Source: Letharia columbiana (taxonomy: Eukaryota; Ascomycota; Lecanoromycetes; Lecanorales; Parmeliaceae). Taken from it: 64,000 nucleotides of DNA. A model generated the notes under the pieces. The model was given only the letters and a program-made list of their open reading frames with translations. It was not told the origin of the DNA and did not search any database. Each line of letters begins with the position of its first letter. The first letter of the stretch is position 1. Location: the NCBI RefSeq assembly GCF_014066305.1, contig NW_023501065.1:434001-498000 (forward strand), read 5' to 3'. This document shows positions 50,769 to 61,254 of this stretch, piece after piece. Position numbers and translations under genes: made by a program.

Positions 50769-51157
50769 TCAATGAAATTGATCAGAGATTGACTCCAAAT
50801 CTTTTGGTTCTCATGTGGATTCGATCCATGAGATTGATGGCTTCTCTCTAGCTGAGCTACTGATTCATCGAGAGACATCCGTCTCTTTGCACCGTTTATC
50901 TTCGTCCCATCTCCGTACTACGTTCCCAGGGAGTGTGGTGTCGCCGGGCCTTCTCTAGAGCTGATTGAAATGCTCGACGCGAACGGGGGCAGAGACCGGA
51001 GGCCGATCGAGCTGTTCCACTAACGCCTCTTGTTTGAGTTTTAGCTATTCCATACCGGCTCGTGTAACTCCCTCCTAGAAGCTACAATTGCTTCGGCTGA
51101 TACCATGTTCGAGCTCGGTCTCTATGATAGGTTAGTCCTTAACTCTACCATTGCTTA
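50769..51157. other. Convergent spacer with an unassigned open stretch
   Basis: Between the CHORD gene and the mitochondrial protein gene. A forward frame at 50,785-50,958 is open for 57 codons without ATG, and another at about 51,046-51,132 reads protein-like (FHTGSCNSLLEATIAS) after a possible acceptor. I recognise neither. The 3' ends of both neighbours must be here. A 25-bp near-palindrome lies at about 50,812-50,836. Confidence 0.35.
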
Positions 51158-52417
51158 TCATTCCATGCCCTCCATCAGTTCTGGCTTGTCTAAAACCATC
51201 CCTCTCATTAGTGCCCATTCTCGTAACGCCTCCCATTCTCCACCTTCCTCTTCGCCCCTCTTGTTCTCGTCCTGAAATCCCCAAGCCCCTGCGACTCGAT
51301 CTACTAACGCTCTCTCTTCTTCTCTTAACCATCGTTCTCGCAACGGTGTCCCCGTTGCCCACGTTATACGATCCATTTGATCATTAGCAGTTGTAATAGC
51401 GACAACTCCAATCGTGGCCGTGAAGCCTACGTATGCCACAATTCCGGCGAATACCATGTTGGTCGCCATCTGATGATCCATACTGTGTTGATAATGAGCT
51501 AGCTGAGCAGCTAGGACGTAGGCCGCAGCAGGCGTCAATGCCAGTCCTGAGAATGGCAAAAGGGCGCGGCGCAGGATCTTACTGCGTTTGTAAGCCGTGG
51601 TACAAACGCTAGTATCTATGATACTGAGGCAGAGAGTGAGATCCTTGGCTTTAATGGCAGCGGTCAAGGCAGAGTGCGCGAGGACAAGGGGAACCGCTGA
51701 GGAAGCACGTTTTGGATTGGCGTCTTTGTACTTGATTGGTAGTCTTCCTGGCTGGGGTATCGGTTTGGATGCATAAAGGTCGAAGATAACAGGGAAAGAT
51801 TCAGGGCGGCCCAGAACGGATTGTGTGTAAAGATAGGTAGCTAATAAAGCCGGTGTGATGAACACTTTGGGATCTGTTACGATGCTGTGGGCGGTTGAGG
51901 AGATACTGTCGGGAGTGGGGTCTTCGAGAATTCGTCTTGATAGCGTCTTCGTAGGGGAGGACATCATTGGGGCTCGAGACTGTTCATCGAGAGACAGTAG
52001 GTTGGAGGTTGGAGTCTTTTCGACGCTGGTAGATGTCTCTGGAGACTCAATCGGCTCCACAACGCTCCGTGCTAGATTCTCACATAGTTTCAACGCGCTT
52101 TGAACTGCCGATTCGCTTGGTACAGCGTCAGATTTTACCACACTCGCGGCTGTTTCGAGCTCTTCAGCGAGTACCTGCTCAGCCGTTCGTGAAGGCGATG
52201 GTATTCTTCTGTTAGGTGGCGATCCTGGTCTCGCTGTTGCTAATGAGCGTGCCAAGTGGCTTATATGTGATATAACGACAGGACTCGCCTTGCGTAAGCA
52301 GACGGCATTATAGACTCTCGCATGATGTCTTGATCTCACCAAAGTGCAAACATTGGCATTCTCCACCATTATACCGAATACCCGAGCTCGCGGGCGACTG
52401 AAGAGTCTGGTTGCCAT
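51158..52417 (-). CDS. Predicted mitochondrial inner-membrane protein, function unknown
   Basis: A single 419-codon frame without introns. The N-terminus is Arg-rich and nearly free of acidic residues (MATRLFSRPRARVF), as in mitochondrial presequences. A Ser/Pro/Thr-rich linker runs to about residue 175. The helical C-terminal half contains two hydrophobic segments at about 286-307 (SGLALTPAAAYVLAAQLA) and 321-344 (MVFAGIVAYVGFTATIGVVA). A conserved-looking cluster RITWATGTPLRERWLREEER follows the second. I recognise the pattern as a fungal-type mitochondrial membrane protein but cannot name the family. It is divergent from VRP1 with 252 bp between starts. Confidence 0.75.
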   Translation of the reverse strand: MATRLFSRPRARVFGIMVENANVCTLVRSRHHARVYNAVCLRKASPVVISHISHLARSLATARPGSPPNRRIPSPSRTAEQVLAEELETAASVVKSDAVPSESAVQSALKLCENLARSVVEPIESPETSTSVEKTPTSNLLSLDEQSRAPMMSSPTKTLSRRILEDPTPDSISSTAHSIVTDPKVFITPALLATYLYTQSVLGRPESFPVIFDLYASKPIPQPGRLPIKYKDANPKRASSAVPLVLAHSALTAAIKAKDLTLCLSIIDTSVCTTAYKRSKILRRALLPFSGLALTPAAAYVLAAQLAHYQHSMDHQMATNMVFAGIVAYVGFTATIGVVAITTANDQMDRITWATGTPLRERWLREEERALVDRVAGAWGFQDENKRGEEEGGEWEALREWALMRGMVLDKPELMEGME

Positions 52418-52669
52418 TTCCTTTCACGTCAAAAGAATCTAAAACTGGTGTTGGAGAGCAAGCGGGGCGGAGTTTGGCCGCGCATTTGACGACAAAGGCA
52501 TCAGCTATGAACTTGTACTATTCTATGCGATACCCTTTACATCATTGCACGTCCAATTCTCATAGCTCCTATGGTAAATCGTATCTTCAATTTGTGGGGT
52601 CTGAAAACCGGCAAGAGATATACCATAATTCATGTGATGGGATAGTAGTACAACCCCAAAGACAACAAC
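52418..52669. promoter_or_regulatory. Shared divergent promoter, mitochondrial protein gene and VRP1
   Basis: 252 bp between divergent start codons. No TATA box or known motif stood out. Confidence 0.4.
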
Positions 52670-54292
52670 ATGCCCGCTCCTCCTCCACCACCCCCTCCCC
52701 CTCCGCCTATGCCCGGATTTGGAGGCTCCGGACCTCCTCCGCCCCCTCCACCACCTGGAGGTCCTCTGGGGCCAAGCAAACTGCCTGCTAAGCCGCTGCC
52801 GACGGTAGCGAAAGATCGGGTACGTTTGAAAGGAAGCTGCTTCAGCCTACAATGCCTACAATTTCGTAATCCAAGCGATGCTGCGCTGCCTTCAAGGACT
52901 CTCGCTGAAGACTGACATCCATTCCAGGGCGCTCTTCTGACAGATATCACCAAAGGCGCGAGGTTGAAAAAGGCTGTTACGAATGACCGATCTGCGCCCA
53001 TCGTAGGAAAGACGTCTGGGGCCTCAGCAGGTCCGCCAAATGGCGGAGCACCAGCGGTCCCAGGTCTGAGCAGACCTCCAATTGGCCTCGCACCTCCAGT
53101 CCCAGGCGCAGGTACAGGAAGGTCGAACCGGGCAAGGAGCAATAGTGAGACTACTGGAAGTGGAGACAGCAGTGGAGCAAGTGCAGCACCACAATTGGGA
53201 GGAATCTTTGCTGGGGTCGGTATACCGAAGCTGAGAAAAACAGGAGGAGGTGTGGACACCGGTGCAGATCGAGAATCATCGTACATATCGGATCCGGAAA
53301 CGTCAAGACAGTCAGCACCAAAACCACCTACTTCCTCCGCACCGAAACCCCCAACGGCACCGAGATTGAACGCTTTGAGGCCAAGCCCACATACAACGGA
53401 GTCTTCACCACCGCAGCCATCTGCAGCAGCTAACCCACTTGTTGCAAACCTCAGAAAGCCTCCTCCAAAACCAGCCCAAAGACCAAATTCGGACGCTCCT
53501 TTCCGATCTAATTCAGAGCTTCCGCCACGGGCTCCACCACCACCACCGAGCGTAGCAAAACCTCCACCACCACCAATAACCTCAAGGAAACCATCTGCAG
53601 CCGCGCCCCCACCACCACCGTCAGCTGTACCTTCTCCACCCGCAGCTCCTCCACCACCGCCCACCTTTGCTCCTCGACCTCCTCCTAGTGCGCATACACC
53701 CCCTCCAGGTCCACCACCACCACCGTCTTCAGCACCTCGACCTCCTTCGAATGCGCCTACGCCCCATGCAGCTCCACAACTACCACCAGGTGCAGCACCT
53801 CGGCCGCCTCCAGCTCGTTCAACGCCACCACCTCCTCCAAGCCCACACTCTTCATATAGTGATAGTATTAGTCAATCGGTTGCAATGCACGCAGCACGGA
53901 ATGCTTTTGGGAACGCGTCGAGCTCTCCTGTGGCACTCCCACCGCCTACGCCTGCTTTTTCTTCCCCCTTGAAGCAATCAACGCCAGCAAAACCCCCACC
54001 AGCCCCTTCAATGCCTCCGCCGTCCAAGTCAGCCTCTCAGCAAGCAATTAGAGCGACACTGGATCCAAGCTCGTACACCTTATCCAACGGCACTAGCCCC
54101 AGTCAGGTTATCACTCCCGCTCGAGACAACATATCTCCAAGCAGAAACGGAATCACCAAGATTGAGGACTCGAGATGGCGATTCCAACCTGAAAGCGAAC
54201 TACCTAAACCAAGAGAATTCATTGGAGGGCCGAAGAAGTATAGAGCAGGGCGAGGAAGTAGTGTACCACTGAACCTTTCTCAGTTCCGTTGA
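52670..54292 (+). CDS. VRP1: Verprolin / WASP-interacting protein homologue
   Basis: Two exons, 52,670-52,819 and 52,928-54,292, give 504 aa. Verprolin binds actin and Las17/WASP and organises endocytic actin patches. The protein starts with a polyproline segment (MPAPPPPPPPPPPMPGFGG), then a WH2 actin-binding motif at about 49-67 (DRGALLTDITKGARLKKA) built across the splice junction. A long low-complexity region with many PPPPP and SAPRPP-type SH3 ligands follows, and a C-terminal WASP-binding-like end with RWRFQPESELPKPREF and GRGSSVPL. The order WH2, proline-rich, C-terminal hook is diagnostic. Its opposite strand carries a long Gly-rich frame that is only a shadow. Confidence 0.92.
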
Positions 54293-55047
54293 AGCGCGTT
54301 ACTAGAAATCAAGATAATTTACCACAAAACAAAGCTTGCTTCAAGACAAGAAAGGAGACCGATCGAAAAAGGCATAGGTGCTTGCGATTGTAGCCAACTA
54401 ATCAAATTAGAGATGATTTCCTGAAAATACCTCACATGCATGACAACGGGGGTAGAGTCCCAAGACTTGGAGCCAGAGATAGAACGGTGACCCACGGTAA
54501 GATGCCTCTGAATCGATCAACTAGAAGGATGTCTTCCTTTTTGATTGGCTCAGGAGTGTGGCAAAGGCCTGGCATTCAGGCATACGTTCTTCTTCAAGAA
54601 TTAGACAGCGGGCTTGAATCGCTGTGCTCCCGGGCACGACATGCCTTACCAGCCAGATGAAGGCTCACTTGCTCCAACAGTATTGACGGCCCTGGGTAAT
54701 GTGCACTTCGTTAAAGTTTGGACTGACTCCCTTGACCTCAGCCAAATATCTGGGCAAGAGGAAGCTTGGAATTGAGGCTGCCAACACCAGAGACAAATTC
54801 AGATTCCGATTCTGCAGGGGCCCGACTGACCTCGCAGACGCTGCTTGGCGATGTTATCCCAGTACGAGCTTTTTGTCTTCAGTTTCGCTGGAAGGCTCGG
54901 CGCGAAGCTATCCACTACCAACACTCAAAATCGGCAAGTCACCAGTCTGTATTCGCAGTTCCCCATCTTCGTAGGAGCTCTCCGCTGAAACCCAAATGCA
55001 ATGCTCAGGCATACTCCAACTTCCTGTAAACCGATGTCCTAGCTCTC
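54293..55047. other. Convergent spacer, no gene seen
   Basis: 755 bp between VRP1 and the Tma17-like gene, both ending here. Several short frames are open by chance on the plus strand but none resembles a known protein. Confidence 0.5.
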
Positions 55048-55527
55048 TCACAGGTGCACACCATCTTGAGCCTCATCGTCATCATCTTCTTCCATCTGCT
55101 CCCTTAATCTTCGGGCGAGCTCTCCATCTCCAAGCTGTCCACCAGAACGCGGTGTACTCGGCCCACCACGGGTACTCGTAATCCGTGATGCCCTTCTGAT
55201 CTCTTCGACACCAGCATGCCCATTCGACTCTACATTCTCTGGATTTGTCTCATCTTCACCCCACTTGAACCCTCTACCCTCGACTTCCCGTTTTAGCAAC
55301 GAGATTCGCTCTTCCATCCTCTGTGTGACCACTAGATTCTCTCGAATTGCTTCAGCACAATCAGAATCTCCTTCATCTGCAAATGGTTGCAATTGCTGGT
55401 TCGAAATCAAGAGATGTGCGATCGAGTTGCGAACTTCGGCAGCTTTGGAGTGTAGATTGGCAAGAGGCAGCTCTTTGATGGCTTCCGCGAAGCGCTGGGG
55501 TGGTATTGGAATAGCAGTCGAGGACAT
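55048..55527 (-). CDS. TMA17: Tma17/Adc17-like proteasome assembly chaperone
   Basis: A single exon of 159 codons. The core at about 20-90 (LHSKAAEVRNSIAHLLISNQ, then AIRENLVVTQRMEERISLLKREVE) matches the pattern of yeast Tma17, where ENSINHLQRSN is followed by SVRENE...NERVDALEQE. In yeast this stress-induced chaperone helps pair Rpt3 and Rpt6 during assembly of the 19S base. The C-terminal third is acidic and low complexity, ending near EEDDDDEAQDGV. The identification rests on two short helical motifs and remembered family features, so it is moderate. It is divergent from the rhomboid gene by 191 bp. Confidence 0.62.
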   Translation of the reverse strand: MSSTAIPIPPQRFAEAIKELPLANLHSKAAEVRNSIAHLLISNQQLQPFADEGDSDCAEAIRENLVVTQRMEERISLLKREVEGRGFKWGEDETNPENVESNGHAGVEEIRRASRITSTRGGPSTPRSGGQLGDGELARRLREQMEEDDDDEAQDGVHL

Positions 55528-55718
55528 TGAAGTGGTGTTGCAAACAAAATTCCGCGACTGCTGAAAGCTGTGGCTGAATCAATAGGCCCCGACTTTCCGA
55601 TGTCTTGGCAATTGGTGTTGAGGATTCACTACGAGAAAGTAGTTCGCCTTTTGTGATTGAGATATAAGTTCTTTCAATATCGTGCACTTTTGCTGCTAAT
55701 AATAGTGAAAGGCGTGAG

Positions 55719-57425
55719 ATGACCGCTGTCCTCTCGGTGGCATGGCTATCTTTTCGCCTTGGGCTACATGCCTCTCCGATTGGACGGGCAGGTCTCGCAA
55801 CGTTGCGGGAGAACCTCAGCTCTTCAAGCCAGCCAAAGCAGCATCCCCGTAGTATACATGGGTTCCTCCAGTGCTCACAAGGTTCTCCTCCCCAAAGATG
55901 CAATGCAAGGCCAATAATAGCTCCTTACGGACATTTCCCCCAACTCAGCGGACAGGCAAGATGCGCAAGCCTGTGGAAGAGCAAACCGGAGGAGTCACCG
56001 AGGCAAAAAGCTGCTCAAAACCTGGCTCCCATATCCCGAGCCGAGATCAAGGCAGTAGTTGGATTGAAGGTAGACCGGAGAGACGGCAATGACCTCCTGA
56101 AGCGTCTACAAGAGCACAGACATCACGGAACTTTGGACCAGAAGTTGCCATATCCTGATGCCTTAATAGAAAAAGGCCTGACATATCTTCGTGCAAAATA
56201 TCCTTTTGATGAAGATGCCGCCATCCTCGCACGCATAGACAGGGAGGCAGATCTGGAATTTCGACTACCCCAAACGAACATCGACCAAAGTCCTCAAGCG
56301 GTGTCTCAATTTGAAAAGCTCATGCGAGAGAACAGAGAAAGACGTAAAGAAGAAAGGGCAAAAAAAGAGACGGAAAATCAAGAGAGCCTAGCAGAAGAAG
56401 GTGCCAAGGCGGAGAGAAGGGTGACAGTAAGAGATGGAACGGCCCTCGTCCAGCTACGCCAAGAGCCAGAATGGGTCCAAAAGTATCGAGACAAAGCACA
56501 GATGAAAGAACTCCCGGAGACGTCAGCATGGGCAAAACTCCTACCCTCTGGTCTTGTGACACTCGCGGTTGTGACACTCGCCGTCTTGTTTGCACAAAGT
56601 TACAAGCAGCCTTCGCGCAAAGCCCGACTTTGGCCAGATCTACCACCCGCTGCTGCCACCGTAATCACACTAATTGGTGTCAATGTTGCAGTCTTTGTGC
56701 TGTGGAGGCTACCGCCCTTCTGGACATTCCTGAATAGATACTTCCTCGTGGTGCCTGCATATCCGCACTCGATGTCAATGCTTACGGCTTGTTTCAGCCA
56801 CCAGTCCCTCGCCCATTTGCTCTCAAATGTCATCCCTATGTGGCTCATCGGCACTCGCCGTATGTTTACACCCATCCCCTAACCTTCAATATGCTGGATC
56901 TGACCACGCGAAATAGTACACGACGATATTGGTCGCGGGCCGTTTCTAGCTCTCTACTTTTCTAGCGCAGTGATTGCAGCATATATACCCATGGTTATTT
57001 ATGTCATGAGAAATTTCCTCGGTACAAGTACGCTAGGAGCTAGTGGTGTCATAACAGCACTTCTTGGGACACTTTGCGTTCTCCATGAAGGGTAAGCTGC
57101 ATGTTGTGGAAGCAATTTCGATTACTTCTAACACCTATCTAGCCAAAACATTACACTCCCTTTCTTACCACCAGCATGGACAAGAGGGATTGAGACCGCT
57201 TTTCTTCTCCTTTTCTTTATTCTTTTCGAAGCAATGAGCCTGCGCAAATGGGGTATCGCGTCCACCAAATTGCTCAATACAGGAAGGCCACACGTCGACA
57301 ATATGGGCCATTTGTCCGGTTATTGTGCAGGTATTGGTGCTGGCGCACTCATTCGGTCCACCGATCCTAAATGGAAGAACGCTGAGAGAAAGCATTTCTT
57401 CACAAAGGACTTTGGCAAGGGTTAA
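55719..57425 (+). CDS. PCP1: Mitochondrial rhomboid protease (Pcp1/PARL-like)
   Basis: Three exons (55,719-56,859, 56,917-57,091, 57,143-57,425) give 532 aa. Pcp1 cleaves substrates such as Mgm1 within the inner mitochondrial membrane. The first 100 residues are basic and Ser/Arg-rich, fitting a presequence, and are followed by a long charged matrix or linker region. Rhomboid helices begin near 275. HxxxxxLLSN appears as HLLSNVIPMW just before the first junction. The catalytic serine is Ser423 in LGASGVI and the partner His495 in DNMGHLSGY. The splice junctions fall inside codons and the sum is exact. It is complete and shows no damage. Confidence 0.92.
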
Positions 57426-58034
57426 GGTCTCGCCGTTGCACGATTGGAATTCCGTATTTTCGAACCGTTCGATAAGTAACCATCAGCATTTCTGGCCCAG
57501 TTTCGCGCTTGGAGCTCTTACAAAATCGAAACTTACTTTTGGACGACGAGGCAGCTTCGGAGGCTTCTCAGAGAAGCTGTTTCTGAACGCACAGCTCACA
57601 TGAAGAGATCATCTAGCCATCAGGACGTTCTAGTATAAGACGATGTATACCTGTTTACTCGAGCTTTGATGTTGAAGGTGCCGCGTAGGGTCGTCCGTGG
57701 ATCGCCTACAGAGTGCGCTAGACCATTGCAGAGACCTCGATTTGTGGGGATGCAGGTAGGTTGAAGAGCATGGTAGGGGCCTTTACTGGGGCGAACGCTC
57801 TATAAGATCAAGGAAAAGAGAAGAACATAAATGTAGTATATTTAGAGTTCAAATAGGCCCTTGGTATCACGTTCGCAAATACGCAGCGAGACCTCCGCCC
57901 ATGCACCTATACTGGGTGTCGAAATCTCTATCCTTAGGCAGAAAGTGCACAGCCCTGTGTTCAAACGTCAATTTCCTTAAGCCCCATTGTCAGCTCTAAG
58001 GCTGATTCGAACTCAGTGGCGGTACTGCAGACCG
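57426..58034. other. Convergent spacer, no gene seen
   Basis: About 610 bp between the rhomboid stop and the decayed 3' end of the PhoD-like pseudogene. Nothing recognisable. Confidence 0.5.
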
Positions 58035-60388
58035 TCAGCTTACCTCCGGTGCTGTTGAAACTTTTGACTTACTACTGGACCCATACCGTTCCGTCCTCCC
58101 GTCTCTACTGCCGCGATGATCCACTTCCACTCGAAAGCACACGTCCAATCCTCAGGGCAATGTCCCCTCGCCCATACCACTTGCAGCAGGATGTTCCGTA
58201 CCTGCCCCTTCCTCGCTATGATGAAGCGGGAACTGCCCATTCTTTGCGGGGTTTCTATTTATTCATGGGGGTATTGATGATGGCTCATAGTCTCTATGGA
58301 TGCCATGTCCATTGGCATGGATTGAACCAATGGAGTTCAAAGGATTGATACTGATGATCGCGTAATTTCTACCAGACATCATGGGACGTGACATTCTGCT
58401 CGAGTCTCCCAGGGTCCTTGTCGAACATCTTCATTAGCGTTTCATGGGTGTCATGGTCGAGGTGGTGAATCCTGTCTCTCCGTGCCAAAAAGTCCGCTAT
58501 CGCTTCAGGAGGCGGCTTGTTCGATATAGCTGACGCAATCACATTTACCATATAACGATGATCATGCTCTACTAGTACACCCAGCTCAGTCTTGGTGTAA
58601 AAGCGGCCAAGGGCTGCAACGTGGACGTCGCCGCTAAGAACTGCGACCCTAACGTTGTGGTCTTGGGCCAGAGATTGAAGACGAAGCAAAAGATCCTTTC
58701 TCTCTTGTGTATGCCGGCGCGCAGTATTATGGTCGTCCAGATCGTCAAGGAGTCTACCTGGCCATCGAAACGATTGAAGAATTTTCCGGCAACGCTAAAG
58801 CGCTTGCTGAGAAAGCGGATAGGGCCTATCACTGGAGATTTCAACAAATTTTTCGAGCCAGACGAAACGAGGGTATGTTATAGGCATCTCTAGGAGGACA
58901 ACGAGGTGGGTAATTTTGCACTTCCCTCCCGAGAGCTCAGAGCGGACTCCCTGGAAGATCACATCAAAGGTGTCTGGGTAGTTGACCCTTCGGCGAGTTC
59001 TCTCGGTGCGACCGTCAACACCAAGGAAGGCAAGAGTTGTGCTCAAGCAACTATATAGAGAACGGGAGTGTTCCGAAGGGTACGGGCCAGGGCATTCCCC
59101 TATGATAAAGCTCGAGTCTTCAGACTGATGTTCGGGAAGGATGGACTGCTTTTGCCGCGTGGTAGGGGAAGTGAATGAGACTTTAGGAGGTGGGATGTGG
59201 TGTTGGAAGAGGCAATAGTACTTTAGGAAACACCGCCAATGCCGCGGAAGACAGCGCGTTTCATAAAGTTGTCGGTGTAGGGTCAAGAACGTCAATAGTA
59301 TCTAGACTCTGTCAGCTTTCATTAGGTGGTGAGACGCGAAAGTAAACAGGCTTACCAAGTGGTTATCTGTGGAATCTGGCCGTTGGCGATGGCAAAGGGC
59401 TCCGTAAAAAACCATCTCACCTAAACAACATCTTCGTCAACCTCTACTTTTGCAAGAAATTATCATGGCACGGAATCTGGCAATGAAAGGTTGCGAAACA
59501 GCTCTTCAGTCCAAAGGGCGATACGAACTGAATCAAGTCATTTGAAAAGCAGACTTATATGATTAGCAGATAGTAGGAATCGCAGGCGGCTCGCAGCTCC
59601 TCATCGAAAGGGTAACCTCTCCTCTTTTTCGGATTCCCAATCTCTGTCCAAGATTTCAATAAGGCGTCCACCCTCACACCACCATTATAGATCTGGTCTT
59701 CCCTCCTACCATAGCATGGCATGGTTTCTGTGCGTGTACGCGGAGAACATCGTTCCACAATGCGGGGCCCGACCATTTATCCTCATCTTTTCCAACAGAA
59801 AAACCATTGCAGGAGTGAAACATGATACGCATGGATTGAGAAGCCGACGGCATGACGAAGGTACGGAAAGGAGAAGTTCATGGTTCGCTGCCAGAAGGTC
59901 GTTCGTTTGTCAGTGCATACTGCCAGCGTGCTTTGTGATCCTTAAGCGCAAAATCTACTGCAAAACGCCAGAACTCTTTGACTGAGTCTGAATAGTGCTT
60001 GAAGACAGAAATCCCACTCGCATGACGTACTTCTGGTGGGTTGGGAGTCGATCCCTTGCGTACGTTCTCAGGCTCGTCAATGTCATTTGGCAGTGAGCAT
60101 CCGCTCTGGCTCATCTGGCTCCGGATCCCGAGGCACTCGAGCTTTAGATATGGGTGAACTGAAAACCGGGTTGGCAACGATCAAGACATTCCCATGCCAG
60201 AACGCCGGGACCTCGGACTCAACAATTTGCATGCCCTTATACTTCAGTAGCGGCCCACGCAAGATGTCCAATGCGTCGTTGACAATCAGAAGCCTTGGAT
60301 TGTTGACTGGCGGAGGGCCTGTAGTCTTGACAGCCGGTGTAATCGGTTCATTATCACGTAAGACTGGATCCGCGGGTTCGTCTGGCAT
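58035..60388 (-). pseudogene. PhoD-like phosphatase family pseudogene
   Basis: The minus strand carries the full order of the fungal PhoD-like (metallophosphatase) family in pieces. N-terminal: RGPLLKYKGMQIV and FWHGNVLIV at about 60,200-60,300. Middle: FHSCNGFSVGKDEDKWSGPALWNDVLRVH near 59,740-59,820, DQIYNGGVRVDALLKSW, FAIANGQIPQ. C-terminal: AFLGVDGRTERTR, VVLLEMPITYPRFVWLE, SPVIGPIRFLSKRF, VAVLSGDVHVAALGRFY and IHHLDHDTHETLM. The frame is lost at about 59,865-59,893, 59,213-59,245, 58,835-58,860, 58,741-58,765 and just before 58,390. The WDDHD metal-binding segment is ruined, and a TGA stands in the tail. Introns cannot explain these breaks because homologous residues run straight across them. 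Confidence 0.82.
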
Positions 60389-61254
60389 CTACCTGTGCTG
60401 AGTATCTGGGCAAATCGAGACTATGTGGGCCGTGATGTTGATTGGCTTCTATTCTTGGTATTCTAAAAGGTTTCTGAGTTTGTTTGTTTCAGCTTGGATG
60501 GCGAAGCCACCGGCAGTCTTTTAGGGCGCCGCGTCGAATTTGAGGTTTAGAGAGCTCGTTGCAAAACGGGGGGAAGTTAATTGGATTTTTGATGCTGTAG
60601 GAAGTGGGTATCTGGAAGTAGTTGCCAGCAAGTACTTCCCAATGCAAGAGGAGAAGGAGCAGGTGAGAAAGGGGTATATGGAGAGGTTGAGAGGTTGAGA
60701 GGTAGAGAGGTAGAGAGGTTGAGAGACTGAGAGGTTGAGAGGTTGAGAGATTGAGAGATTGAGAGATTCTGTTTCGGTGAATATGATTGCTGCAGGAGCA
60801 AAGAAGAAAAATGAAAAAGGCGACCTTCAGATTGCCCGAATGACTTGGCGCGCTGCTGACTGACGTTGAGGTCATTCGTCATTCATCATTCGTCAATTTC
60901 CTGAGACCCATGAATGAGGCCATCTCGCGAAATCTACATCTGACCGTATCCAGAAGAAAAAAAGAAAAGAAAAGTCTTATTATCTGCGACAGCCCTTGCT
61001 CAGGCGCACGAACGTCCTCAGACGGGTTGAGAATTTCAGATAGCTGTAATGTCTTCGAAGCGAGTTGTATGTCATCGAAGCTGTGCCCTTGATGACTTGC
61101 TTAGAAAACGAAGTTCGCATGATCTATCCATTCATTCCTCTGCCCCTTTGGTACAAATTGACCGTTACTTCGCCGTATCGCCCGCTATGCAATAGAATCT
61201 CATACGCTAGGCACTGCTGAGTGGCTACGCTCAATCGCTCTTGCACTTCGCCGC
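60389..61254. other. Spacer with a minisatellite-like tract, no gene seen
   Basis: About 870 bp between the PhoD-like pseudogene and the MOB gene (same strand). It holds the GAGAGGTT-type repeat at 60,681-60,768 and the 3' end of the MOB gene. Minus-strand frames over the repeat (Ser/Leu/Thr-rich) are low complexity and not called. Confidence 0.5.
60681..60768 (+). repeat. GAGAGGTT-type tandem repeat
   Basis: About eleven imperfect copies of an 8-bp unit (GAGAGGTT, GAGAGGTA, GAGAGACT, GAGAGATT) in a row, purine-rich on the plus strand. This may form a triplex-prone tract upstream of the dead PhoD-like gene. Confidence 0.85.

Noticed and set aside
50785..50885. Possible tRNA on the minus strand (A-box-like TAGCTCAGCTAG and B-box-like GGATCGAATCC)
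   Set aside because: Acceptor and T-stem arms do not pair and each box has a mismatch. The B-box similarity comes from a local palindrome.
52630..53664. 344-codon Gly-rich frame on the minus strand
   Set aside because: It is the antisense shadow of the proline codons of VRP1 and has no splice or domain support.
58016..58348. 110-codon plus-strand frame after the rhomboid gene
   Set aside because: It is antisense to the decayed C-terminal part of the PhoD-like pseudogene.
60489..60882. Ser/Leu/Thr-rich minus-strand frames of 101-128 codons
   Set aside because: They are translations of the 8-bp GAGAGGTT repeat.
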